From Paramuribaculum sp. (lineage in GTDB: Bacteria; Bacteroidota; Bacteroidia; Bacteroidales; Muribaculaceae): a stretch of 5,097 bases of DNA. A model generated the notes under the pieces. That model was given only the letters and a program-made list of their open reading frames with translations, searched no databases and was not told the DNA's origin. Position numbers and translations under genes: made by a program. The stretch covers positions 1-5,097 of the forward strand of contig JAIDXA010000231.1 in the NCBI GenBank assembly GCA_029058705.1. Direction: 5' to 3'. Below are positions 1 to 5,097 of the stretch, piece by piece. Each line of letters starts with the position of its first letter. Position 1 is the stretch's first letter.

Positions 1-933
1 TCCACGCAGATAGTCAGCGGCCGGCATCCGTTTTTTCCCCTGGGGCTGGAGCGAGAGGATTTCGAGGGCGAAGTCGCCGCAGTCGACCGTCATCGATCCT
101 TTGCTGTCGAAGCGTACGCGTCCCGGTTCGGTTGCGGGAGTGTCGGTGAGCCGGGTAGAATAGATTTTCATTGTTCCGGCAGGTGTGTTGTCGGCTTCCA
201 TCGATGTCCAGGCGGCGGGATAGGGGGCGAGTCCGCGGATGAGGTTGCGGACATCGGCTGCTTTGCGGGTCCAGTCGATGCGGCATGTCTCCTTGAATAT
301 TTTGGGGGCGGGAGATGGCTTGAGTCCGTTGTCGATCATGTCCTGCGGGATCGGCGAAAGGTTTCCTCCGGCGATGTTTTCGACGGTTTCGAGAGTCAGG
401 CGCGCGCCGAGTTCCATCAGCCGGTCATGTATTGTTCCGGCGTCGTCGTCGGGTCCGATGCTGATTTTTTCCTGCTGGATCACGTCGCCGGTGTCGATTT
501 CATGTTTGAGAAAGAATGTTGTCACTCCGGTTTCGGTGTCGCCGTTGATGATCGCCCAGTTGATAGGGGCAGCCCCGCGATAGCGAGGAAGCAGCGATGC
601 GTGTAGGTTGAAGGTGCCGAGCGGCGGCATTGTCCAGACAACCTCCGGAAGCATTCTGAAGGCGATTACGATAAACAGGTCGGCCCCGATCTGCCGGAGG
701 GTGTTGACAAAATCCTCGTTTTTCAGTTTTTCCGGTTGAAGCACGGGGATGTTATGGCGGGTTGCGGCTTGTTTGACGGCCGACTCCATCAGATGTTTTC
801 CGCGTCCGGCGGGTTTGTCGGGGCCGGTGACAACGGCGGCTATGTCATGTCCCGACTGGAGAAGGGTCTCGAGCGAGGCTACCGCGAAGTCGGGAGTGCC
901 GAAAAACACAATTTTCAATTTCTTTTCTTTCAT
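1..933 (-). CDS. fmt: Methionyl-tRNA formyltransferase, C-terminus cut by the window edge
   Basis: Transfers a formyl group from 10-formyltetrahydrofolate to the amino group of Met-tRNAi in the cytoplasm, making the initiator tRNA for translation. The frame is open from the ATG at 933 to base 1, giving 311 visible residues. The N-terminal formyltransferase fold starts with FFGTPDFA (residues 10-17). The folate and catalytic signature is NLHASLLPRYRGAAPIN (109-125). N109, H111 and D147 (in HEIDTGDVI) match the Asn/His/Asp catalytic set known for this family. A C-terminal tRNA-binding domain follows from about residue 210. The last visible residues (MPAADYLRG) resemble the usual family ending, so probably only a few to about fifteen residues are missing. 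It lies 66 bp downstream of recO on the same strand, with its own -7 box at 961-954 and no clear Shine-Dalgarno. The identification is firm. The next gene downstream is outside the window. Confidence 0.97.
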   Translation of the reverse strand, partial: MKEKKLKIVFFGTPDFAVASLETLLQSGHDIAAVVTGPDKPAGRGKHLMESAVKQAATRHNIPVLQPEKLKNEDFVNTLRQIGADLFIVIAFRMLPEVVWTMPPLGTFNLHASLLPRYRGAAPINWAIINGDTETGVTTFFLKHEIDTGDVIQQEKISIGPDDDAGTIHDRLMELGARLTLETVENIAGGNLSPIPQDMIDNGLKPSPAPKIFKETCRIDWTRKAADVRNLIRGLAPYPAAWTSMEADNTPAGTMKIYSTRLTDTPATEPGRVRFDSKGSMTVDCGDFALEILSLQPQGKKRMPAADYLRG

Positions 934-953
934 TCAAAAAACTTATTGGATTG

Positions 954-961
954 CAAAGATA
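954..961 (-). promoter_or_regulatory. Predicted fmt promoter, -7 box TATCTTTG
   Basis: Reading the minus strand, 961-954 is TATCTTTG, a full match to the Bacteroidota -7 consensus TAnnTTTG. It lies 20 nt before the fmt ATG, which predicts a short leader of roughly 15 nt. No convincing -33 TTTG occurs at the usual 19-21 nt distance. A run of T on this strand (970-964) lies just upstream and could act as an AT-rich spacer. Position and match support it; there is no expression evidence. Confidence 0.6.
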
Positions 962-982
962 AAGAAAAAAATCGGTATTCAT

Positions 983-996
983 GCCGGATTGCCGGC
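983..996 (-). terminator. Weak hairpin just after recO, possible terminator
   Basis: GCCGG (983-987) and CCGGC (992-996) form a 5-bp GC stem with a 4-nt loop, starting 4 nt past the recO stop codon. On the minus strand a run of seven T follows at 970-964, but 12 nt separate it from the stem, so it is not a canonical intrinsic terminator. An alternative pairing uses CCGGC at 996-1000. It may attenuate recO transcription, or the T run may simply belong to the fmt promoter. Confidence 0.2.
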
Positions 997-999
997 CGG

Positions 1000-1725
1000 C
1001 TACATGAGCGAACGCAGAACTTCGAGGCTTTTCAGTCCGGTCAATGACGCATAATGGATCGAATAATATTCGAGTATTCCGTCGAGGATGCTCTGCCGCT
1101 GGTCGCGCGAAAGACGCCATAGATGCATGGTCCGGTAGTTCAGGCGTCCGAGCATCGGAACGGCTCTTGATTCGGCCGCGGAAAAGAAGTGGGGGTGGAG
1201 TGGCGGAGTCATGCGGAACCGTCCGTCGGCCATGTCGAAAACCATTCCGTCGCTGTAGCTCCCGATGTCGGGGAATATACCGATTACCGAAGCCAGCCGA
1301 CTCAGGAAACAGATGTGGAAGTTTGCGAGCCGCGATGGCGGCAGGCGGTCGAGGACGGCAATGCCGTCGGCGATGAATCTCCAGAGCATGCTGTCGGGCG
1401 GTCCGTCGCGCAGGACGCATCCGAGGACCTCGGCGACGAACAATGCAATTGCCGATCTGACGGGATGGGAGTGTATGCCGTGGAGGGTGGCGATGGAGCG
1501 GATGTTTGCCATTGTGTGGATGTCGCGTCCCGGCTTTATGTCGGCCTCGCATTCGACGAGCGACAGCGGCATCAGCAAAGCTCTCATCCGGGATGCCGCG
1601 CGACCTGTTCCGGCGCTGACGGCAAACGCCATGCGTCCTGACTCGAGAGAGAAAGCGGTCAGGATGTTGTGGCGTTCGTTGTGGCGTATGGTCCGGAGAG
1701 CAATCAGATGGAGTGTCTGTTTCAC
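1000..1725 (-). CDS. recO: DNA repair protein RecO
   Basis: Mediator of the RecFOR recombinational repair pathway: it works with RecR to load RecA onto SSB-coated single-stranded DNA and can anneal complementary strands. The protein has 241 residues, the usual size. An N-terminal OB fold (about residues 1-80) begins KQTLHLIALRTIRHNERHNI. A helical region (about 85-150) contains HPVRSAIALFVAEVL and FHICFLSRLASVIGIFPDI. The C-terminal part ends with YYSIHYASLTGLKSLEVLRSL, which is like Bacteroidales RecO proteins. The CxxC zinc site found in some RecO proteins is absent, as is common in this phylum. The start is GTG (1725-1723). An in-frame TAA lies 12 nt upstream with no other start codon between, so this is the only extended choice. 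The -7 box ends 4 nt before the GTG, so the mRNA may be leaderless. It is divergent from the NeuC-type gene and upstream of fmt. Confidence 0.93.
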   Translation of the reverse strand: MKQTLHLIALRTIRHNERHNILTAFSLESGRMAFAVSAGTGRAASRMRALLMPLSLVECEADIKPGRDIHTMANIRSIATLHGIHSHPVRSAIALFVAEVLGCVLRDGPPDSMLWRFIADGIAVLDRLPPSRLANFHICFLSRLASVIGIFPDIGSYSDGMVFDMADGRFRMTPPLHPHFFSAAESRAVPMLGRLNYRTMHLWRLSRDQRQSILDGILEYYSIHYASLTGLKSLEVLRSLM

Positions 1726-1729
1726 GGGA

Positions 1730-1737
1730 CAAATTTA
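1730..1737 (-). promoter_or_regulatory. Predicted recO promoter, -7 box TAAATTTG
   Basis: The minus strand at 1737-1730 reads TAAATTTG, a full match to TAnnTTTG. It ends only 4 nt before the recO GTG, so the expected transcription start falls on or next to the start codon. A TTTA at 1763-1760 (minus strand), 22 nt upstream, is the best available -33 element. It lies inside the opposing -7 box. Confidence 0.6.
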
Positions 1738-1749
1738 CGCATTTATGCG
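1738..1749. repeat. Perfect inverted repeat CGCAT-TT-ATGCG between divergent promoters
   Basis: CGCAT (1738-1742) and ATGCG (1745-1749) are exact reverse complements around a TT centre. The element directly abuts the recO -7 box and lies 10 nt from the plus-strand -7 box. It sits where a regulator could affect both divergent promoters. A dyad this short could also be chance in a 67-bp spacer. Confidence 0.4.
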
Positions 1750-1759
1750 AAAAAAATTG

Positions 1760-1767
1760 TAAATTTG
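1760..1767 (+). promoter_or_regulatory. Predicted promoter of the NeuC-type gene, -7 box TAAATTTG
   Basis: TAAATTTG at 1760-1767 fully matches the Bacteroidota -7 box TAnnTTTG and lies 25 nt before the ATG at 1793, predicting a leader of about 20 nt. The best -33 candidate is TTTA at 1734-1737, with a slightly long 22-nt spacer. It is part of the recO -7 box on the other strand. Confidence 0.6.
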
Positions 1768-1792
1768 TTGGAAAGAACCGGTAAAATCAAAA

Positions 1793-2962
1793 ATGAGGAA
1801 GAAAAAAGTTTGCATAGTGACGGGTTCGCGCGCGGAATGGGGTCTGCTCAGTCCGATTGCCGGCGCGCTGGCCGTTCGCGGCGATGTGGAGCTGCAGATC
1901 ATTGCGACGAATATGCATCTGCTTGAACGCTATGGCCATACTGTCGACGAGATACGCCGTGACGGTTTCCGGGTCGATGCGGAGGTGGCGATGGAGTCCA
2001 GGAGCGACAGCCGCGCCGACACAGCTGCGGCCACGGGCAGCTGCCTGTCGGGGATGGCCAGGGCTTTTGAGCGTCTTGATCCGGATCTGGCCGTTGTTCT
2101 CGGCGACCGTTATGAACTGCTTGCTGTCTGTTCGGCGGCCACAATCATGCGTATCCCTATAGTCCATCTCCATGGGGGCGAGATATCGGAGGGCGCGATC
2201 GACGATTCCATCCGCCATGCCGTCACGAAGCTGTCGGCGCTTCATCTGACGTCGGCGGAAGTCCATCGCCGGCGTGTTGTCCAGATGGGCGAAAATCCGG
2301 ACATGGTCCACAATATCGGAGCTGTCGGAGTTGCCAACGCACTCGCCGTCGAGCCGCTCGCGAAGTCGGAGCTGGAGTCGTTTCTGGGAGTCGGGATTGA
2401 CCGCCGCACACTCGTGGTGACCTATCATCCCGTCACCGCCGACGACCGCAGCTCCGGAGAGCTTTTCGGCAGTCTGCTGGCGGCGCTCGAACGGTTCGTC
2501 ACATCGACGGTCGTCTTCACCTATCCCAACAATGACGCCCACGGGCAGGAGATAATCAGGATGATCGACCGGTTTGTGGCATCCCATCCGGAACGGGCCG
2601 TTGCATTTCCCTCGCTCGGCATGAAGCGCTATCTGTCGTTGCTCCGCTATGCGGGGGCAGCCGTCGGCAATTCGTCAAGCGGAATTATCGAAGTCCCGTC
2701 GATGGGGATTCCGACAGTCAATATCGGGCGGCGTCAGGAGGGGCGTCTTTCGGCATCGTCTGTCATAGACTGCGCCGACGACGAGGCGTCGATTGCCGAT
2801 GCTGTGGCGCGGGCGTTGTCAGACTGCTGTCAGAAAGCGGCCGCAACCGCCGACAATCCCTATTTCAAGCCGGACACAGTGAGCCGCGCGGCCGAACTCA
2901 TCGCCACAACTCCGATTGAAAAATTGCGTCATAAGCGCTTTCATGATGTTAATATATTTTAA
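1793..2962 (+). CDS. neuC: NeuC-type hydrolysing UDP-N-acetylglucosamine 2-epimerase
   Basis: Enzymes of this family convert UDP-GlcNAc to ManNAc plus UDP, the first step of sialic acid synthesis. Close relatives (LegG type) act on a UDP-diacetamido sugar in legionaminic acid synthesis. The protein has 389 residues, full length for the family, with two Rossmann-like GT-B domains. Visible motifs are TGSRAEWGLL (10-19), LGDRYE (103-108), HGGEISEGAIDDSIRH (127-142), TYHPVT (210-215) and VGNSSSGIIE (291-300). Likely active-site residues, by comparison with WecB and NeuC from memory, are D105, E130, D137 or D138, R141 and H212. N293-G297 and E300 fit the uridine/ribose-binding loop. No signal peptide or membrane segment is seen, so it is cytoplasmic. 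No neuB, neuA, glycosyltransferase or wzx gene adjoins it. Diversion to plain wecB is less likely given the HGGE...DDSIRH signature. The family call is firm; the exact substrate (GlcNAc or diacetamido form) is inference. Confidence 0.88.
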   Translation: MRKKKVCIVTGSRAEWGLLSPIAGALAVRGDVELQIIATNMHLLERYGHTVDEIRRDGFRVDAEVAMESRSDSRADTAAATGSCLSGMARAFERLDPDLAVVLGDRYELLAVCSAATIMRIPIVHLHGGEISEGAIDDSIRHAVTKLSALHLTSAEVHRRRVVQMGENPDMVHNIGAVGVANALAVEPLAKSELESFLGVGIDRRTLVVTYHPVTADDRSSGELFGSLLAALERFVTSTVVFTYPNNDAHGQEIIRMIDRFVASHPERAVAFPSLGMKRYLSLLRYAGAAVGNSSSGIIEVPSMGIPTVNIGRRQEGRLSASSVIDCADDEASIADAVARALSDCCQKAAATADNPYFKPDTVSRAAELIATTPIEKLRHKRFHDVNIF

Positions 2963-2988
2963 ACGGAGATGCATGGATGTCTGACATA

Positions 2989-3007
2989 AGTGTTAAAAAG
3001 CGTTTAC
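2989..3007 (+). repeat. Short tandem direct repeat with GTT cores upstream of the kinase
   Basis: AGTGTTAAA (2989-2997) and AGCGTTTAC (2999-3007) are two imperfect 9-mers repeated at a 10-bp period, placing their GTT cores on the same helical face. They lie about 35 bp upstream of the predicted kinase -33 box. LytTR proteins bind 9-bp direct repeats with GTT cores, though usually about 21-22 bp apart, so this is a weak candidate operator. The rest of the 2963-3041 spacer shows no gene or terminator. Confidence 0.2.
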
Positions 3008-3041
3008 ATTGGCATCTTGAGGCAGGATATGTCTAATCTCT

Positions 3042-3072
3042 TTTGATTTTTGATGAAAAAATTGCAATTTTG
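3042..3072 (+). promoter_or_regulatory. Predicted promoter of the kinase-regulator pair
   Basis: TTTG at 3042-3045 (-33 box), a 19-nt spacer, then CAATTTTG at 3065-3072, which matches the -7 consensus TAnnTTTG at every defined base but the first. This is the only promoter candidate in the window with both boxes at standard spacing. It predicts transcription starting around 3077, inside the longest kinase reading frame. That would make the upstream ATG at 3053 untranslated from this promoter. Confidence 0.5.
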
Positions 3073-4207
3073 CAGTGTGACTGTTTTGCCTGCTGACTCA
3101 ATAGCCCGGAAGAAGATCTCGGTTCGTGAAATTATCCAGTTTTTCACGCATCTGGTCTGTCTGACGATTCTGTTTCTTCTTCCCGACGTTCTCGCTTCGT
3201 TTGGCGGGGACAGCGGGCATCATCCTTTTGAGCCGTTCATCTATCTGAAGGCATTGCTGTATGTCGGAGTGTTTTATACGAGCTATTATTTCACGACCGA
3301 TCCGACAACAGGCCAGAAGGGTGTGGTCTGGAAATTTTCCGTCCAAATACTGCTGATTGTGCTTGTTTCCTGCGCGCTGCTTCATGTCATCTCGCACTAT
3401 CTTCATCCTGATTCGGCCCCGGACGGTCATTTCCGCAGTCTGCGCGATGAGGTGTCGATGAACTGTCTGTTGCGGTTTTCACCGCCTGTGATGCAGGATA
3501 TTCTGGTTGTCATCCTGACCGTGGCACTGGGTCAGGCAATCAAGTTCATCTACAAAACCCACCGGGTCCAGCGGCAGCATCATGAGCTGCTTGCGCGCGA
3601 GCGGGAGAATGAGCTCAAGCAGCTGAAGGCACAGCTCAACCCCCATTTCCTGTTCAACACTCTCAACTCGATCTATGCGCTTATCGACTTGGCTCCGGCT
3701 CGCGCCAAGGATGCGATCCATCGTCTGAGCAAGATGCTGCGCTATATGCTCTATGAGAACCAGGGTGTGATTACGTTCGGGGAGGAGTGTGAGTTTCTGC
3801 GTCATTATACCGATCTGATGAGGTTGCGTCTGTCGCCGACGTTTCCGGTGACGGTCGATATCGATCCTGGCGACTCAGAGAGTGTTCCGGTTGCGCCCCT
3901 GCTGTTCATAAACATAGTCGAGAATACATTCAAGCACGGGGCGCGCAGCGGAAGCCGCAGTCCGATCGAGGTCAGGATGTGGGCCGAGGGGTCGACCGTC
4001 TGCCTGAAGACATCCAACGGCAATGACTTCATCAAACCGGCCACTTCATCAGGAATCGGACTGATGAATCTCCGTAAGACTCTCGAACTCCAGTATGGCG
4101 GCCGGTATTCACTGGAAATAGACGATGGCGACAGATTCGAGGTCGAACTCCGGGTCGACGTGAAGGAATTGCCCGACATGATGCGCCAGATGCATCTGAC
4201 AACATGA
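3053..4207 (+). CDS. LytS/YehU-type membrane sensor histidine kinase
   Basis: Autophosphorylates on histidine and passes phosphate to a response regulator, presumably the LytTR protein encoded next. Numbered from the ATG at 3053 it has 384 residues. Four membrane spans are predicted at about 28-48, 62-80, 95-117 and 145-167, with no separate extracytoplasmic sensor domain; the longest outer loop is at about 118-144. A short coiled linker (about 168-192) leads to the His_kinase domain with phosphoacceptor H198 in QLNPHFLFNTLNSI. The ATP-binding part has the N box NIVENTFKHG (287-296) and the G box SGIGLMNLRKTL (333-344), and ends near residue 370. Start choice is unsettled: TTG 3050, ATG 3053 and GTG 3077 are in frame. 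A promoter-like signal (3042-3072) favours GTG 3077, which gives 376 residues and still precedes the first span. The signal sensed cannot be deduced. Confidence 0.93.
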   Translation: MKKLQFCSVTVLPADSIARKKISVREIIQFFTHLVCLTILFLLPDVLASFGGDSGHHPFEPFIYLKALLYVGVFYTSYYFTTDPTTGQKGVVWKFSVQILLIVLVSCALLHVISHYLHPDSAPDGHFRSLRDEVSMNCLLRFSPPVMQDILVVILTVALGQAIKFIYKTHRVQRQHHELLARERENELKQLKAQLNPHFLFNTLNSIYALIDLAPARAKDAIHRLSKMLRYMLYENQGVITFGEECEFLRHYTDLMRLRLSPTFPVTVDIDPGDSESVPVAPLLFINIVENTFKHGARSGSRSPIEVRMWAEGSTVCLKTSNGNDFIKPATSSGIGLMNLRKTLELQYGGRYSLEIDDGDRFEVELRVDVKELPDMMRQMHLTT

Positions 4208-4223
4208 AATAATCAAAGACCCC

Positions 4224-4289
4224 ATGGAGCGGTATGTTTCGTCAAGGTCAAAGAAAGAATCGAATTTGAATAAAAAGAATCCACAATGA
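4224..4289 (+). CDS. Possible 21-codon leader ORF overlapping the regulator start
   Basis: An ATG at 4224 opens a 21-codon frame, begins MERYVSSRSKKESN, is rich in Lys, Ser and Asn, and stops at TGA 4287-4289. That stop overlaps the regulator start codon as ATGA (4286-4289), the usual geometry of translational coupling. It occupies most of the 78-bp kinase-regulator gap. No Shine-Dalgarno precedes it and no family is recognised. A frame of this length can easily arise by chance. Confidence 0.15.
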   Translation: MERYVSSRSKKESNLNKKNPQ

Positions 4290-5017
4290 ACAAACTACGT
4301 TGCTGCGTCATTGATGACGAGCCTTTGGCGGCCCAACTCATCAACAGTTATATCCTTCGGACGCCGTATCTTGAGGACGGAGGAATATTCTCCTCGGCCC
4401 AGGAGGCTGTAAAGAAGGTTATAGACGGTGATTTCGATCTGATTTTTCTCGACATCAACCTTCCACAGCTGAACGGACTGGAATTTGCGAGAATTGTCCC
4501 CCCATCAACAAGAGTGATATTCACGACCGCCTACGACAATTATGCGGTTGAAAGTTTCAAGGTCAACGCGCTCGACTATCTGCTGAAGCCGATAAGCTAT
4601 GAGGAATTCAGCAAATCGGCCTCGCGCGCGCTTCAGCATCTCAACGGTCAGGCTGCCGCCCAGAAGCGTCGCGAGCTGGATTCGATCATTGTCAAGAGCG
4701 AATATAAACTCGTTCAGATTCCGATCGACGACATCCTGTATATTGAAGGGCTGAAAGATTATGTCAAGATATGCACCGTAAGCGGAACCGTCATGACCCT
4801 GATGAACATAAAAGCGCTCGAACGGACACTTCCCGACGACAAGTTTATGCGTGTCCACCGCTCGTTTATTGTCAACATGCGCCGCATCACGGTCATTGAG
4901 CGCAACCGGATCGTTTTCGGCACGACATATATTCCCATAAGCGAGAGCTACAAGCAGGCGTTTTCAGATTATGTGAGCGCGCGCCTTGTCGGAACGTTTC
5001 CGCGCAATACGGAGTGA
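4286..5017 (+). CDS. LytTR-family (LytR/AlgR) response regulator
   Basis: DNA-binding response regulator, the likely partner of the kinase 78 bp upstream. It has 243 residues, the normal length. The receiver domain (about 4-118) shows the acidic pocket D10, D11 and E12, phosphoacceptor D56 in FLDINLPQLNGLE, the switch residues T80/T81 in IFTTAY, and K101-P102 in DYLLKPI. A linker with basic residues (about 119-135) leads to the LytTR DNA-binding domain (about 137-237), seen in LVQIPIDDILYIEGLKDYVKI, then FMRVHRSFIVNMRRI and IPISESYKQAF. All key residues are present, so it should be functional. LytTR regulators of this phylum usually act on few genes, often near their own locus. The start ATG has an A-rich upstream stretch and no clear Shine-Dalgarno, as is normal in Bacteroidota. 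Targets cannot be read from the window. Confidence 0.95.
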   Translation: MNKLRCCVIDDEPLAAQLINSYILRTPYLEDGGIFSSAQEAVKKVIDGDFDLIFLDINLPQLNGLEFARIVPPSTRVIFTTAYDNYAVESFKVNALDYLLKPISYEEFSKSASRALQHLNGQAAAQKRRELDSIIVKSEYKLVQIPIDDILYIEGLKDYVKICTVSGTVMTLMNIKALERTLPDDKFMRVHRSFIVNMRRITVIERNRIVFGTTYIPISESYKQAFSDYVSARLVGTFPRNTE

Positions 5018-5027
5018 TTTAGAGAGT

Positions 5028-5041
5028 GTTTGAATTTAAAC
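5028..5041. repeat. Near-palindrome GTTTGAATTTAAAC after the regulator gene
   Basis: This 14-bp sequence is a palindrome except for one mismatched pair (G5032/T5037). It lies 10 bp past the regulator stop codon and 20 bp before the next putative start at 5061. GTGTT (5026-5030) and AACAC (5054-5058) form a wider inverted pair around it. It may be an operator for the next gene. It lacks the GC stem and T run of a terminator. Confidence 0.2.
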
Positions 5042-5060
5042 CGTGTCAACAATAACACAA

Positions 5061-5097
5061 ATGAAAGGTATAAACTTCAAAATAATCCTGAGGTCTT
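5061..5097 (+). CDS. Start of an unidentified gene, truncated by the window end
   Basis: An ATG at 5061 after an A-rich stretch opens a frame that stays open to the window end: MKGINFKIILRS, 12 codons plus one base. The basic, then hydrophobic beginning suits a membrane or exported protein. It faintly recalls the N-terminus of Bacteroidales TrkH-type potassium transporters, but twelve residues cannot settle identity. The 43-bp gap from the regulator stop codon would allow co-transcription. Confidence 0.4.
   Translation, partial: MKGINFKIILRS

Noticed and set aside
845..1732. 295-codon minus-strand frame overlapping recO and the fmt start
   Set aside because: It is in another frame over recO, has a His/Arg/Pro-rich low-complexity composition typical of GC-rich shadow frames, shows no recognisable domain, and overlaps the real recO almost entirely.
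1265..1762. Plus-strand frames opposite recO (also 1189-1641)
   Set aside because: They are antisense shadows of recO, Arg/Ser-rich, without family features, and the first would run through the divergent promoter.
1787..2587. 266-codon minus-strand frame opposite the NeuC-type gene
   Set aside because: The opposite strand codes for a full-length protein with all family motifs; this frame is Arg/Asp/His-rich, matches no family I recognise, and is a mirror of the real gene's codon bias.
2970..2990. Tiny ATG frame of six codons after the NeuC-type gene, next to GGAG
   Set aside because: The GGAG lies directly against the ATG, too close to serve as a ribosome binding site, and six codons give no support for a gene.
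4260..4275. AATTTG at 4263-4268 as a separate promoter for the response regulator
   Set aside because: The 8-mer CGAATTTG lacks the defining TA of the -7 box and no -33 TTTG stands at 19-21 nt; co-transcription with the kinase is simpler.
5029..5058. TTTG at 5029-5032 with TAACAC near 5053 as a promoter for the next gene
   Set aside because: The spacing is suitable but the second element has no TTTG, so only TA matches the -7 consensus.

Overview
The window looks like chromosome from a member of the Bacteroidota, most likely a fairly GC-rich Bacteroidales gut bacterium. The grounds are Bacteroidota-type promoter elements (TAnnTTTG -7 boxes at several gene starts), the absence of clear Shine-Dalgarno sequences, and Bacteroidales-like versions of the proteins. 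Genus and family cannot be fixed from this sequence. No rRNA, tRNA, CRISPR array, insertion sequence or phage gene was seen, and coding density is high.

Left third, minus strand: fmt (methionyl-tRNA formyltransferase, cut by the window start a few codons before its expected C-terminus) lies downstream of recO (DNA repair protein RecO). A 66-bp gap separates them and carries a good -7 box for fmt. recO starts at a GTG only 4 nt beyond its own -7 box.

Centre, plus strand: a 67-bp divergent intergenic region separates recO from a full-length NeuC-type hydrolysing UDP-N-acetylglucosamine 2-epimerase. The region holds two identical -7 boxes (TAAATTTG) in opposite orientation around a small palindrome. 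The epimerase would supply ManNAc, or a related 2-epimerised amino sugar, for nonulosonic acid (sialic-type) synthesis. None of its usual partner genes is in the window.

Right part, plus strand: a LytS/YehU-type membrane histidine kinase and a LytTR-family response regulator form a two-component pair, probably one transcription unit. The kinase has a promoter-like signal that overlaps the N-terminal codons of the longest reading frame, so its start is uncertain. A 21-codon reading frame fills much of the kinase-regulator gap and ends in an ATGA overlap with the regulator start. After the regulator another gene appears to begin at 5061 and leaves the window after 12 codons.

Overall this is mostly ordinary chromosome. 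The points most worth a second look are the mirror-image divergent promoter, the two putative leaderless GTG starts with the same 4-nt spacing, and the isolated NeuC-type gene. I found no convincing evidence of a wholly new multi-gene system.
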